A stretch of 24,575 nt of DNA from Poronia punctata (GCA_022579005.1 MU401834.1:1-24575); one strand, 5' to 3'; positions 8,752-19,264 are shown, counted from the first letter of the stretch. Program-made: numbers and translations. Notes: a model not told the origin generated them from the sequence alone.

Positions 8752-11254
8752 ATGGTGTCCGCCGAGGGGCTGTCAGCCCCCGGGTCGGCGACCTACGATT
8801 CGGACACGATGACCGTCGGCGATGGAACTTGGGATTTCACCAAGAACACTTTTCTACTCCCCAATCTGCAAGGTCTCAACTTCGAGACAATGCAGTATAA
8901 CGGTAGGTACCTTTCCTTGTAGGGGCACCTCGTCTGCCGCCGAGCGCTGGACTGATCATGTTGTCATAGGAATGGGAAACCGATTCTCTACAGTATCCCA
9001 ATACCACTCCTTGGTTACTGGCCATGCAATTCTCGCCGCGATTACCTTTTTGTTCATCATCCCGGTCGCCGTCATGTACGTGCGCTTCCTCCGAGACCAT
9101 AGGAAAGGAGTCCGTATACATTCATACCTGCAAATCGTGACGGTCGGACTGTCGACTATCGTGTTTATCCTTGGTTTCTTCGCCGTCGGCCCTTCTCGCA
9201 ACCTATCGAATCCTCATCATGGAATTGGAGTGGCTATTTATGTCATGATCCTGGTCCAGGCAATCGGTGGTAGTCTGGTCCGAAACATCGGCAAGAAGTC
9301 TCTGAGACTCATGCTACATCGATGGCTCGGGACGGCCGTCACTATCTTGGGAATTGTCCAGGTGCCTCTGGGGCTGACTCTATACGGCTCCCCAAAGTAC
9401 ACATTCATCCTCTTTGCTGTGTGGATGGGCTTTCTTCTCTTCCTGTGGTTCGTTCTGAGCTGGCGTCACGAGCCGGACTGGGATGATAGTGTCACCATGT
9501 ATGGCGGTCGCTCACAGGTGGGAAGATCCGAGTCAGGTGTGGTTCGATCCGAAGCGAGATCCAAGGTGAGCTCGTGGTTTGCTCCATTAGCTGCCGGGGC
9601 TGGTGCTTTGGCCTTCGCTAGTCGACGCAAGAAGAATACAGACCGCAGCCAGGTCCGTGGGGAATCGCCATCCCGAAGCGGCAGGACACCCGAGGTCCTT
9701 CCGTCGAGAAGAGGTTCCCCTAGCTACTATCTTGGAGACGAAAAGTATTCGGAAAGGACGGATCGCCGGGATGGAGGTCTCATGAACAAGCTACTTGGCG
9801 TGGCAGGTATTCTAGGTGCCGGTGCTTTCGCCAAGAAGGTGATGAGTCGCAGAGAAAATCGAAGATACGACGAAGAGTATTCTGCCGTGGAAACAGACAC
9901 CCCCAGCAGATTTGGTGCTCGACGACCACGAGCCACAAGGAAACATCCGGAAGATTATACCGAGTCGGACTTTACCGAAGACAGAACAGAGCTCAATACA
10001 CGACCTCGGACGCCACTGTTACCGGGGCCCGGCAACCGTACTGCTGCCGCTGCAGCCTTGAGTGCGGCCGAGCCTCTGACACCGCGTGCGTCTCACGCTC
10101 GACCAGTGCAGTCCAGGCTAGACAGTAACGACGTTTCAGACTATACATCTTGGGTGAGCCAGCCACGCCGAGCGCCAGCAAACGACCACCAACAGCAACA
10201 GGGCGGGGCTGCCAGAGGCATTCTAGCAGCCCTTGGGCTTGGTTGGCTCATGAAGAAGTTGAGAGATCGTCGAGAGAAGAGACCGGAAACCGACAGGTAC
10301 AGAGAAGAGGATTCAGAATACCGAAGCGGGTACCCCGAATCCAGCTACCTCACGGATGTGCATGAGACGCCCACTCGACGACCACGTCAACGGCCGATTG
10401 TAGGAGCACCTACTTGGACGACCATGACAGAAGATACGGATCCTTCTCTGGTTGAGAGCCGTCCACCCATGCCGCCACTTGGTGCGGCAGCCGGTTACGC
10501 AGGTACTGGGCCTGCCAGAGCGTCACGTTCTCGGTCGAGGTCCTGGTCTAGACCCCCTGCGGAGCATGTTGCCATGCCCCCCATGCCTGAGGATCCGCGA
10601 GGCGTGCTGCACCCCCTACATGCCGAGTCCGGCACCGAGTCTCATGCATCCCCTCCTCGGCGGGATTCTTCGCGGCGCCGTCGGGAAAGTGATGCGGCGG
10701 GAAGAGCGGAAGGGTCTTCGAGACAACGCAACCACAGCCAAACCCCTAGCCAGTCGGTCAGCGTCAAAGTAAAATACCACGACGATAGGAACGTCACCTT
10801 ACGGCGGCTGACAGAGGATGAGGCGCGGCGTGAGCAGCGACGGGGCCGCTCTGGGTCTGTGAGTAGTCTCTCGGAAAGCGAGACACAGGGTCGACGTTAC
10901 CGCCGAGACGGCAGTAGGCCAACAACTGCAGACAAGACGGATGTCGAGCGTCATGCGCCTGAACCGCTCTCACCCCCAACACCCGCATTTGCTGGTGGCC
11001 GACGAGCGGGTAAGGATTCGGCTTACTATTCAGGGCAGCCAGGTCCATCTGGCGGGCCGCCACCTGTGGCTCCGACTGTCTCTAGTGTAGACCCTTCGGA
11101 AAGCCATGGGACCTGGAGTGCCATCAGCCCATCACCCCCTGGCCCGACGACAAATCGGCCGCCTGGATCAGTGGCATCTGCAGCAGCCGAACGGAGGCGA
11201 AAGAGGAAGTTGAATCGGCAACCACCGGGCGGAGGAGCAGTTGACTATAGTTAA
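8752..11254 (+). CDS. Cytochrome b561-type membrane protein with long disordered tail, 1 intron
   Basis: Exons 8752-8902 and 8970-11254 around a 67-bp intron (GTAGGT...CATAG) give 811 residues. The start is the first ATG in frame (AATATGG context). Residues 1-62 are non-hydrophobic, with no signal peptide and no DOMON domain. Five hydrophobic helices follow at ~65-90, 102-124, 135-154, 166-190 and 194-215. Histidines H69, H101, H133/H134 and H167 sit at helix ends in the pattern of the four haem-b ligands of cytochrome b561 (VTGHAIL, RIHSYLQ, PHHGIGV, MLHRWLG). By family this is a transmembrane electron carrier using two haems. From residue 216 onward the chain is hydrophilic, rich in R, S, E and P. 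Three Gly/Ala-rich hydrophobic patches, each followed by a basic cluster, lie at ~250-273, 319-350 and 464-489. The end is basic (ERRRKRKLNRQ). Electron donor and acceptor cannot be told from sequence. Confidence 0.85.
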
Positions 11255-12304
11255 AGGCTTGATCTCTTTGCCTATGAACTCTTGGGAGGAGCACAGCACT
11301 CATTGACCGGCGTTCTGGCGTTATTTTTATTCGTATGCGAACTTTGCCGCGCTGCGCATAGCAAGCCGATTTCTGTTTCTATTCCCATTCCCGTCTCTGT
11401 TTTTAAGCACCTGACCAAAGAAGGTTTCGTGAACGAGCAAAGCGGAGCGATGATAGATGAAATGATTTACCCCAAAGGGATATCTGGTATCACGATGTCG
11501 GCACACATTATGTGTAGATGCAAGAGACTGGATATGAAATGTATTACCTTGTAGCGAGATTCTAATTATGAATGAGTACACCAATCATACTGGAATGCTT
11601 GTTATTTTCTTTCTTTTTATTTTTGTCACCGGAATGTGGATAGATCGATAGGGCAACTCGTACGATGACCAAAACATTACAGGGTAACATCTAAGCTTTT
11701 TCTCGACCCATGACGACCGTGAACCATCATGTTTACGTGACCTCTATCTTTACAGTAATGATAGTTTGTAATATCTTCTAGACATTGATGTCGGACCTGA
11801 TTTACCCCTCCAATACATCAATCAGGTTAATCCAGGCGGTGGTTGTTTGTTGGCATCGAGGGTTTTACGTCGCATGTGTTGCCTTGCTCTTCACCATGTG
11901 CTTTATCGATAAGCTTCGTATCCTAGGCAATCAAGTCGCGTTCTTTCTATTGTGACGCGCCGACATGACAATCGTTGATAGATACAAATCTCCGAATGCT
12001 TACACTCACAATTGTTGATGTTCTTATTGGGAGTCGAACAAAAATTGCGACTAGATATTCCTCTCTAACAGAGCATTTCCATAAATCGAAATACCCATCC
12101 TCCCTCCTGTGCGCAACCGGCGACCGTTGTTGACCTGTAAACAACCCCACCTACGAACCACCCAAGTCCGAATCATAACCCATTCCCATTCGATCGAGTC
12201 CCGCATACGAAAGACCACGACTATATTTATCCGGTTTAAACGAGTGTACAATGATCGAGACAGAACGAGAAAGAAAATAGCAGCGGGAAAACAAAGAGAA
12301 AAAC
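11255..12304. other. Spacer between cytochrome b561 gene and NNF1
   Basis: 1.05 kb without a supportable gene. A plus-strand frame at 11282-11554 starts with TTG and has no family features. The 3' end of the upstream gene and the NNF1 promoter must be here. CTTTATCGATAAGC at 11900-11913 contains a short palindrome with no assigned function. Confidence 0.4.
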
Positions 12305-13618
12305 ATGGCACCAGACCCGGAACCATCGACAAACCCCCCCAGCCAGAGTCCATCGCAATCGCAATCGCAATCACAACCACAACCACAACCACAAGCGCAA
12401 GGGGACAACATAACAACAGCCGGCAATGAAGGAGAAGGAGGACCACCACCACCACCGCGTCGTGCTGCTGCACCGCTGAAACCGGGCCCACGCGCATCAC
12501 GATTCCAAGCGACTCTCGACTCTGCGCTTTCGCACACCCTGGGCAAGGTCAGCTGGGACAACTTTGCCGCATGCTTCCCGACCATGGCGGCCAAGGCGCC
12601 GGCCGTGTTGCGCGCTGTACAGACGCAGATGGTGGATCGGTTGCGCTCGCTTTGTCAGGTAAATTTTATGTCCTCTTCCTTTTCCTTTTCTTGCAACTTC
12701 ATTTCATCGCTTGCTGATTAATCACCGCATTATAAAAAAAACAGAAAGAATTCGACTCTATACAACAAGCGAGAGATGTCGTCGCCAGACTTAATGAGCT
12801 CGATGCCCTTGTCAACGATGCTGATCGTAGACGACGGGAGGCGGGGAATGGGGAACCTTTGATACCGTACGTTTTATATTTTCATTTTTCCTCTTTTCGC
12901 ATTTACTTTACCCTCTGCGACTTTGTCTCGTCTGTTACTTCTTGTTTTGAGATGGGACTCGGAGCCTGCTGCTCTATCTATCCCAAAGGCCCGGAATGCA
13001 TAGTTCCTAGAAAAAGGGCGGGTGTTTGACTCGCAGTCTCATTTATAAGTCGTAACTGGACTAGAATCTAGCACGTACGACCATAGGATGTAGAGAACGC
13101 GGGGTCCCGTCCGCTCCCCCATAGCTAAGCTACATACCGCCAGACTAGTAGTTGGGTCGGTGACGACCAGCGAATCCCTGGTGTTGTACGTCTTTGTATT
13201 CTTTTTTGTATATTTTTCTTCTTCCAATTTTGCTCCTATTGGAACCTCATTCATGGTTGCATTGACTTGTCTATTTATCTGGATTCATTTACATGTCGTC
13301 GTCGCTAACTAAAACTTTTTTTTTTATTTCAATTGAAGACCCCACCTCCTGCCCCCAGAAGATGTCCTCGCCGCACATCTGGCACCTCACCTTGCACAAC
13401 AACAGTCGCAACTGAACGCGAAACTGCAGACGGTACAGGCGCACAACGCGAACCTGTTTGAGGATATAAAACGGCAACGATCCGAGATCGAGTCCCTCGT
13501 CGCGATTCTGGAAAAGGTGCTCGAAGACGTCGAGAATGCTAATCATATGATGGATGGCGTTGTCGATGTCCTGGCCCGTGAGACGAGGGCGATCGAAGTT
13601 GAGATGATTGATACGTGA
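12305..13618 (+). CDS. NNF1: Kinetochore protein Nnf1 (MIND/Mis12 complex), 2 introns, one hosting a 5S rRNA gene
   Basis: Exons 12305-12658, 12745-12866 and 13339-13618 give 251 residues. Intron 1 (86 bp) has donor GTAAAT and acceptor AACAG. Intron 2 (472 bp) has donor GTACGT and acceptor TGAAG. Residues 12-32 are an SQ/PQ low-complexity run and 43-60 are Pro-rich. The Nnf1 domain starts at ~RFQATLDSALSHTLGKVSW. It continues through NFAACFPTMA and KEFDSIQQARDVVARLNELD (first residues of exon 2), and ends in a long coiled coil (LNAKLQTVQAHNANLFEDIK, SLVAILEKVLEDVENA). By family knowledge Nnf1 pairs with Mtw1/Mis12 in the MIND complex, which links the inner kinetochore to Ndc80. The start fits the family, whose conserved part always follows a variable leader. 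The oddity is intron 2: it is more than five times longer than intron 1 because it contains a complete 5S rRNA gene on the same strand. Confidence 0.9.
12353..12400 (+). repeat. Hexanucleotide runs coding SQ and PQ repeats
   Basis: Two adjoining short tandem runs, TCGCAA-type then CAACCA-type, encode (SQ)n followed by (PQ)n in the Nnf1 leader. The codon-level repetition marks this as a replication-slippage region, probably variable in length between strains. Confidence 0.8.
13044..13048 (+). promoter_or_regulatory. TATA element of the 5S rRNA gene
   Basis: TATAA lies at -29 to -25 relative to the inferred 5S start. From memory, Neurospora and fission yeast 5S genes carry a required TATA element near this position, in addition to the internal control region. 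It is placed in otherwise ordinary intron sequence, which argues that the whole transcription unit, and not only the RNA body, is present. Confidence 0.65.
13073..13191 (+). rRNA. rrn5: 5S ribosomal RNA gene inside NNF1 intron 2
   Basis: A 119-nt match to the filamentous-ascomycete 5S pattern. Nearly invariant blocks are ACGACCATAG near the 5' end, CCCGTCCGCTC, TAGTAGTTGGGT and CCAGCGAATCCCT near the 3' end. The ends pair over nine positions (ACGTACGAC with GTTGTACGT, one G-U). Helix II pairs GGATGTAG (13086-13093) with CTACATACC (13130-13138) with one bulge. The hairpin GGTCG-GTGA-CGACC closes. Compared with the Neurospora alpha 5S sequence as I remember it, the differences in these three helices come in compensating pairs, so the fold is kept. 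This suggests a functional 5S type rather than a decayed copy. A TATA element near -29 and a T6 run 11 nt past the end complete a pol III unit. The strand is the same as NNF1. 5S genes are typically dispersed in this group, not within the rDNA repeat. Confidence 0.94.
13202..13207 (+). terminator. Pol III T-run terminator of the 5S gene
   Basis: Six consecutive T residues, 11 nt after the 5S 3' end, on the coding strand. Pol III stops at such runs. A further T5 run lies at 13213-13217 and could act as backup. Confidence 0.75.
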
Positions 13619-14340
13619 GCATTCTCGTCTACGTTGTAAGTAAATGTAAGGTTTGAGATAAACACGGATGGTAGAGAGCTATGGCATCGGACGTCCCGTT
13701 TTGACTATTTGTCGAGAATATTTATTTGGCAGCAAAGTCAACATGTCGGGTCCGAAGAACAGACCAGAAAGGGGACGGATAGGCTCGTGTTTGAGCAACA
13801 CTTCAATCATCCCACAGGCTCTCCTTGGTAGACTTGTATACTAGGTTCTACTACAATGCTACATTCAATAGTAGCACCATTCACACCTGCGCCAGATCAT
13901 GATGGACTTCAAGAAGTAAGAAAACGGGGACAGCTTCGGCTATCTATGTAAAATAAGACGATACATTGTCGAGCTATTGTACAGCGCCCGTTATACCAGT
14001 CCGAGTTCACCATACCCCCTTACTTTCCCCTCCAGAAGCCACAAGTTGCAAATAATCCAAACCAAATTGCCCACGGCAAGCAAGTCTAGACAGCTTTTTA
14101 TCGAGCAAGGGGATAAGATGTCCTTCCCCAAACCCTTTGATAATAAAGGAGAAAAAGGAAAGCAAAGGGGACCAGGTAATGATACAATAGCCCTCGTGAT
14201 GAATGAATACCCACTAAATAAAACCTGAGCAAAGGATGAGATTGTCCATCCACAGCCTCTACTCGGTTCAAGCAGAAGTCTGAAAAGAACACCATCCCCT
14301 GACGTCGGTAGTGTCAACTGTCGTATATGTCGTGATATCT
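13619..14340. other. Convergent spacer between NNF1 and the BTB gene
   Basis: 722 bp between two stop codons. Several AATAAA-like stretches (for example near 14216, CTAAATAAAACC) may serve as 3' processing signals. Small frames on both strands at 13977-14317 overlap each other and show no protein signature. No RNA gene is seen. Confidence 0.4.
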
Positions 14341-15350
14341 TTATACGTTGCTGTGGCGGGGTCGCTTGCGCGTGCTCGAGCTGCCGGGTGTCATCTTTTC
14401 GTTCCTCTCCCGCTTGGCCTTCTCGTCCAGAACACGAGCTAGATGAGACAATTCGGTTAGCAAGACCCCGTCCGTCAAGATATTCGTAGCCAGGACTTTT
14501 GAGATGGTGGAGATGAGAGGGAAAAAAAACATACTAAGGACGTCGAAACTGAACTGAGGATGATCCAAGCACAGGGCGCGGAACTCGGCCTCGGCCTCGG
14601 CACGCAGGGTATGGCTCCTGGTGGCCCAGAAGACGGCGACGGGCGCGCGCACCGTCGTGTCCTCGGGGCTGGTGTGCTGGTAGACGTAGCGGGCGTACGT
14701 GATCTCGCCCTTGGCGGTCGAGTTGACGCAGTGGATCTTGCTGCTGGCCAGGCTCTTCAGCTTTTCCATGCCCCACTTCTCCGCCAGGGTGTACACGCGC
14801 GCGTGCTTCAGGAGCTGCTCGCCCGTCTCGTCGACCGCCGGCAGAGCAGGGTCCTGCTCGAGCGTGCGCTGTCCCGGCAACTTCTTGGGGAAGTAGTCGC
14901 CCGTGTACAGGTACTCGAGGAAACACCCGACCGCGTCGAGCTCTTCGGTCGGAAGGTCGATTTGTCGCGGCTGGAAGACGAGCAGACATGATTAGCGAAA
15001 ACGACAGACAGTCAGTGTACAATGCGGGAGGGGGGAAGGTCGTGTGAGGAACTTACGCTACCATCGTTGGCGAATGCGGCGCAAGCGTCGGCAAAGAAGG
15101 GACTCTGTGTCAACAAACCCTGATGTGCGGTGAGGATCGTCTCATTGTCACCGGCCCCAACTATCATGGTAACGACCGGGCTCGACAAATAACTTATGAA
15201 TGTGGTGCGCGGGTCCGACTCGCCACCCTCAGCGAAAGGGAGCACGGGACCCGTACCAGACTCGACCTCTCCGCCGCCCTCGACCATCTCGACATCAGCA
15301 GGGGGATTGGTGGACTGGTCCAGCGACGATGGATTGATTTCCTCCGCCAT
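14341..15350 (-). CDS. BTB/POZ domain protein, 2 introns
   Basis: Minus-strand exons 15350-15057, 14970-14535 and 14438-14341 give 275 residues. Intron 1 (86 bp) has donor GTAAGT and acceptor TCCAG. Intron 2 (96 bp) has donor GTATGT, a CTAAC branch point and acceptor TCTAG. Residues 1-48 are acidic and disordered. The BTB fold runs from ~51 (FISYLSSPVVTMIVG) through the AHQGLLTQSPFF helix (75-86) and QIDLPTEELDAVGCFLEYLY (from 101) to TGDYF. It is followed by the usual fungal helical extension (LLKHARVYTLAEKWGMEKLK). The C terminus is basic (STRKRPRHSNV), a possible nuclear signal. BTB domains mediate dimerisation and often bind Cullin-3. No Kelch, MATH or zinc-finger partner domain is present, so the target is unknown. 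Intron 2 is a multiple of three with no in-frame stop, so its retention would also give a readable protein of 307 residues. Confidence 0.86.
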
Positions 15351-17433
15351 GGCGACAGAAATGATGCAATTGAAATTTTAAAAAGTGACTAAACCTAGGA
15401 AAATGTAGGCCAGCCAGTCTAGAAGGGAGGTCTAGAAGCAGTTTCAGCCTGCTGAATAATGGATGGAATGCGGTCGGGACTCGGGTGTATCCCAGTCAAG
15501 GCTAGTTCCAAAACGCGTATCGGAGAGATTAATTGTAGACAATTGTAGCGCGACAAAGTATCAATTGATAAGACGAAGGGTGATATCGGTACCTAGCAAG
15601 AGCAAGCGAGCAATACGTCAGGACGATTGGGATCTCCACGATACAGAAAGTTGCGATGTGAGCTTCTGCGCAAGATGGTGGTCCGGATACACGACCGAGC
15701 TCTGGATGGATTGGTAGGTCACAGGTGTAGCTCCCCTAGCTCCCCCAGTTGAGCACCTTAATTACCACACCTGCACCTTCTACCACGGATTGGCGGGTAG
15801 CAAACAACAGTGTTGGCCGGGCAAAAAAGGGGTGGCTGGGGTTCAGGTACGGTTCACTTCGTATTGGTCAAAATATTGCTGATACCCACATAAAATCCGA
15901 TGCTAGTCGATTCAATTTGGAGCCTTGGAAGTTGGAGGACAAACAGAACACAAACGTTTTTTCTTCTTCGATGAGGCTAGAGTGCACCAACTTTGCGTTT
16001 TCCCACAGCTCATAGTCACCGGACTTATCAAATCATCTCACATTAGAACCTAGATCCTTGCGGACCAGAGTTTTGTCCAATGCAAGCGTCATAAGGTCTG
16101 TGTCCTCGCTGCCTCATTACACTCTCATCTGCCGCAGTACCAGAAATATGAGGTTTCAGGCTTCGTTGTATGTTGCCACTTGTCTGGCACACGTATTTGG
16201 GAGATGTTTGTCTATCTACTCGTACAGGTACATACTGTCGTGGTTGACGGAGAAGCTGTCCCCCCGGGCTGTGTCTCAAGACACTGTGCTTGACGAGATA
16301 CCTATTTTTAGGTTACAAGTATGGAAAACATACGCAAACTTACCGCCTGTTACTGGTCATTTTCGAGATGATAGCCACATGCTCAACTTTACACCTTTGG
16401 ATTACCTAAGTACGGTGTAGGGTAGAATCAAGGATTCATTGCTCGATACCTATTTCAAAGTGGTAAAATTATGACATTCCTATTAGCGCCCCTTTGTGCG
16501 TGTATATTGACGAGTACTCGAACACACAATTTAACATACCTACTCGTAAGTACTCGTACGTGTAGAGTATACGTGTACTTGTGTACATTGGCAGAGGTTT
16601 TTACTTGTAGTTACGTGTGCAAAGAAAGGTGATTCAACAAAACAAAGAGCAGAGAACGAAACTTGGTCGACCAACTTGTAGGTACGTGTAGACAAGTCTC
16701 TTCGGGGCAAAATACGACACCATCCCCCGTGACCATGTCCAACTCTAAGGCCTTCTGCTGTCTCCCCAAGTCTCGGATATCTACCACGGATCTACTCGTA
16801 CAGGCCCCAGGATTGATCAAAAAAAACCGAGTAGGAAAAAACGAGATTGGAGTTATTGCGTTCACATATTCGTACCCTTGACGGTAACACAGGAAGGCCC
16901 TTAATATCCACCCAGAGAATCTCTAGCCGTTTAGGGTAAGCTTTATTCCGGTATATGGATTGTCTAATTTCATGTACTGTGCTGGATTTCCTTGGCCACC
17001 AACGCTATCTTGACTCCAATAGGCCAGGTCGCTCAACATGTCCACTAAAAGACAGTCGGGCAGGCAAACTAAGGCCTCCTTGAGTCGACCGCCCCTCACC
17101 TAAGCAAGCATTACCAAACTGCATCTACCCGGACCATCGGCAACTCCAAGCAGAACGAAGACTAGAGCATCAACCTAATGCTTGGCGTGATCTCCACGCA
17201 TCTCTCCTATTGAATTTGCAACAAGTCAGGCCTGGAATAATTATACGCTCTTTCTCGTACACACGTACCTACGCTGTGAAATTCAACGCGTGTCTTTCGT
17301 TTCCTGACATCAGCTGGACCAGGCGGTTTCTTTTTCCAGTCGCCCCTTTGTCGACACCCTTGCCATATCCTTGCCCCTGGTTGATTGAGCACGAGACCAT
17401 AGACGAGGAACACCACAGCAGACCATCGCGAAG
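15351..17433. other. Long divergent spacer with recurring TACTCGTAC motif
   Basis: 2.1 kb between divergent start codons, hence two promoters. No supportable gene: a frame at 16148-16420 begins MRFQASLYVATCLAHVFG, which faintly resembles a signal peptide, but the rest looks like random translation. The 9-mer TACTCGTAC occurs at 16217, 16551 and 16793, with the 8-mer TACTCGTA at 16541. The zone 16500-16620 is rich in GTAC-containing near-repeats. Confidence 0.45.
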
Positions 17434-18934
17434 ATGGACGGGACGGGACCAGATAACGGAGGGCCTTCCTGGCGCGACAGAGCAGAATGGAAGCAACAAG
17501 TATGGAGTCGATGGATGGAACCGATGGTAAGTGCCTCCTTAGTTCTCAAGTTTCTTGTGCGAAAATTCGCCGGTCGTGTGTCGTGTGAGTGCAAAAAAGG
17601 CCACGGAATTCAGTTGCTAATTATTTATTCTATCACGGATAGGTGATCGTCATCGTTCTGTTAACTGCAATGTATGCCACAAGGAGGAAAAACTATTCGA
17701 TATTTCGGAGATCACCCGAAGACAGTTCACGATCACTTCTTTCGCCCGAATCCCAAAGATCTTCCGGTAGTGACTGGGACCGACCCGAAGATATGGCCTC
17801 GCTTCACCCCCCGAAGACGCGCAGAATCCTCGGCCGATGGACAGTTCGTACTCCCAACTCGAGTCGGTTTGCGCGCAACATACACTCGAGAATCCTACAA
17901 AAATTCCCCTTTTTAGTCGAGATGTGGTACTGGGCTATCGCGCTGGTCCTCTATCGCGGTACGATATTAATCACGAGCCATTGGTACGGCGGCAGTCAAG
18001 GGCTCTGGGATATCGCTCAACACCACGGCACATCAATTCTCGAGTTTGAAGCACGACTCTCTGGTATGGGCGGTGTCACCACCAACGCAAGGTGGATCGA
18101 ATGGCGGATCCAGCAGTGGTTCTTGACTGGTGCTGGACTTGGAGACTGGAGGGGAGGCGCCCTGCAATTCCTCAACCGGGCGTATGCGCTGATTCATATT
18201 CCCGGGACCGCAGCGTACGTTGACCTTGTTTGGATATATTTCCCCAGCCGGTTCATCGTGGGATATTATGCTAACTTGCTTCATCTAGCTTCATTGCGTA
18301 TTACTATGCTACTGCGCCCACCCATCGCCGGTTTTGCATCGCACGACGCACTTTATCACTGTCAAACTTCGTCGCGTTCTTCGTCTTCACCCTGTACCCG
18401 TGCATGCCCCCACGACTCCTGCCCAAGGAGTATGGCTTCATCGACACCGTGGAGGCCGAAGATGCGAGCAGTGTCTGGATGAAAGGTGACTACGTCAACG
18501 CACTTGCGGCCATGCCCAGCATGCATTTCGGTTACGCCTTTGCGATCGGCTGCACATTGGTCTACGAGAGCGGTTTCCTGCGTCACCTTCACCCGCTCGG
18601 CGATGTGGATGAGGAAGATTTTGAATCGGAAGGTATCCTCAAGCAAGAGCGCGGAGACGTGCCACGCTCGGTGACATCTCGCATGTTGCTCTTGGGCGTG
18701 GGTATCTTCTATCCTTGCCTGATTCTTCTTGCCATCATCGCCACAGCTAACCACTACCTACTCGACGCATTTGCCGGTGCGCTCGTTGTGGGATTCTCTT
18801 TCCTGTGCAACAGATTTCTTCTCAACTTCCTGGTATTTGAAGATTGGCTTCTATGGGCCTGGCGATTGGCTAAGCCAGTGCCGACGACGGGATATGCTGG
18901 GCATTCCTCGAAGATAGGCGACGGGGCGTTGTGA
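17434..18934 (+). CDS. PAP2-superfamily integral membrane protein (Aur1/Ipt1-like, PAP2_3 type), 2 introns
   Basis: Exons 17434-17526, 17643-18214 and 18289-18934 give 436 residues. Intron 1 is 116 bp (GTAAGT...GATAG) and intron 2 is 74 bp (GTACGT, branch GCTAAC, acceptor TCTAG). A first hydrophobic segment is at ~32-43, followed by a Ser/Arg-rich loop to ~115. Further membrane helices lie at about 120-145, 180-200, 215-235, 265-285, 320-345 and 350-370. The catalytic signatures of lipid phosphatases and inositol-phosphoceramide synthases are present: MPSMHFG with H270 and NHYLLDAFAG with H346 and D350. By family these two histidines and the aspartate form the phosphotransfer site on the lumenal face. 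Substrate is unknown; candidates are dephosphorylation of a lipid phosphate or transfer of phosphoinositol. The protein is longer than a minimal PAP2 enzyme because of the N-terminal loop. Confidence 0.9.
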
Positions 18935-19264
18935 GAAACAAATTGGGCGGGCTGACTTTTTGCCAAGTTGTATAAAAAAATGATATAATGAGTATAAACA
19001 GGGGTAATGCATGCTGATCGAACATAATCTAATTCCACAAACTATTTTTCCAAATAATACTCTCCCGATAAATGTGTCATCGTGTGTCTACTTTGCAGAT
19101 CCCTGTCATGTACCAGTTTTGAATCGCTCATGTGATGCCACCGCAATGTATCGTTGACCAGGGGTACCTTGGGCCAGGGAACTATTTGACCCGATCATTT
19201 GCACATCCGGGGATGACAGGTCCGGGGAAGACGGCTCTAGGCCGGATCATGCCAAGCGGAGGAT
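18935..19264. other. Spacer between tandem plus-strand genes
   Basis: 330 bp with the 3' end of the PAP2 gene (AT-rich, ATATAATGAGTATAAA near 18982) and presumably the promoter of the next gene. Nothing else recognised. Confidence 0.4.

Noticed and set aside
11282..11554. 90-codon frame with a hydrophobic start, resembling a secreted peptide
   Set aside because: It opens with TTG, has no in-frame ATG before the hydrophobic stretch, and sits in the 3' region of the cytochrome b561 gene.
12151..12594. 147-codon minus-strand frame over the NNF1 leader
   Set aside because: Antisense of the SQ/PQ repeat giving Gly/Cys/Asp runs; it is not a gene.
14560..15022. Long frames on both strands across the BTB gene
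   Set aside because: They are GC-rich shadows of exon 2; only the spliced minus-strand frame yields a BTB fold.
16148..16420. Possible small secreted protein (MRFQASLYVATCLAHVFG start)
   Set aside because: Weak signal-peptide resemblance only; the following ~70 residues have no cysteine pattern or protein-like features, and the region is a promoter spacer.
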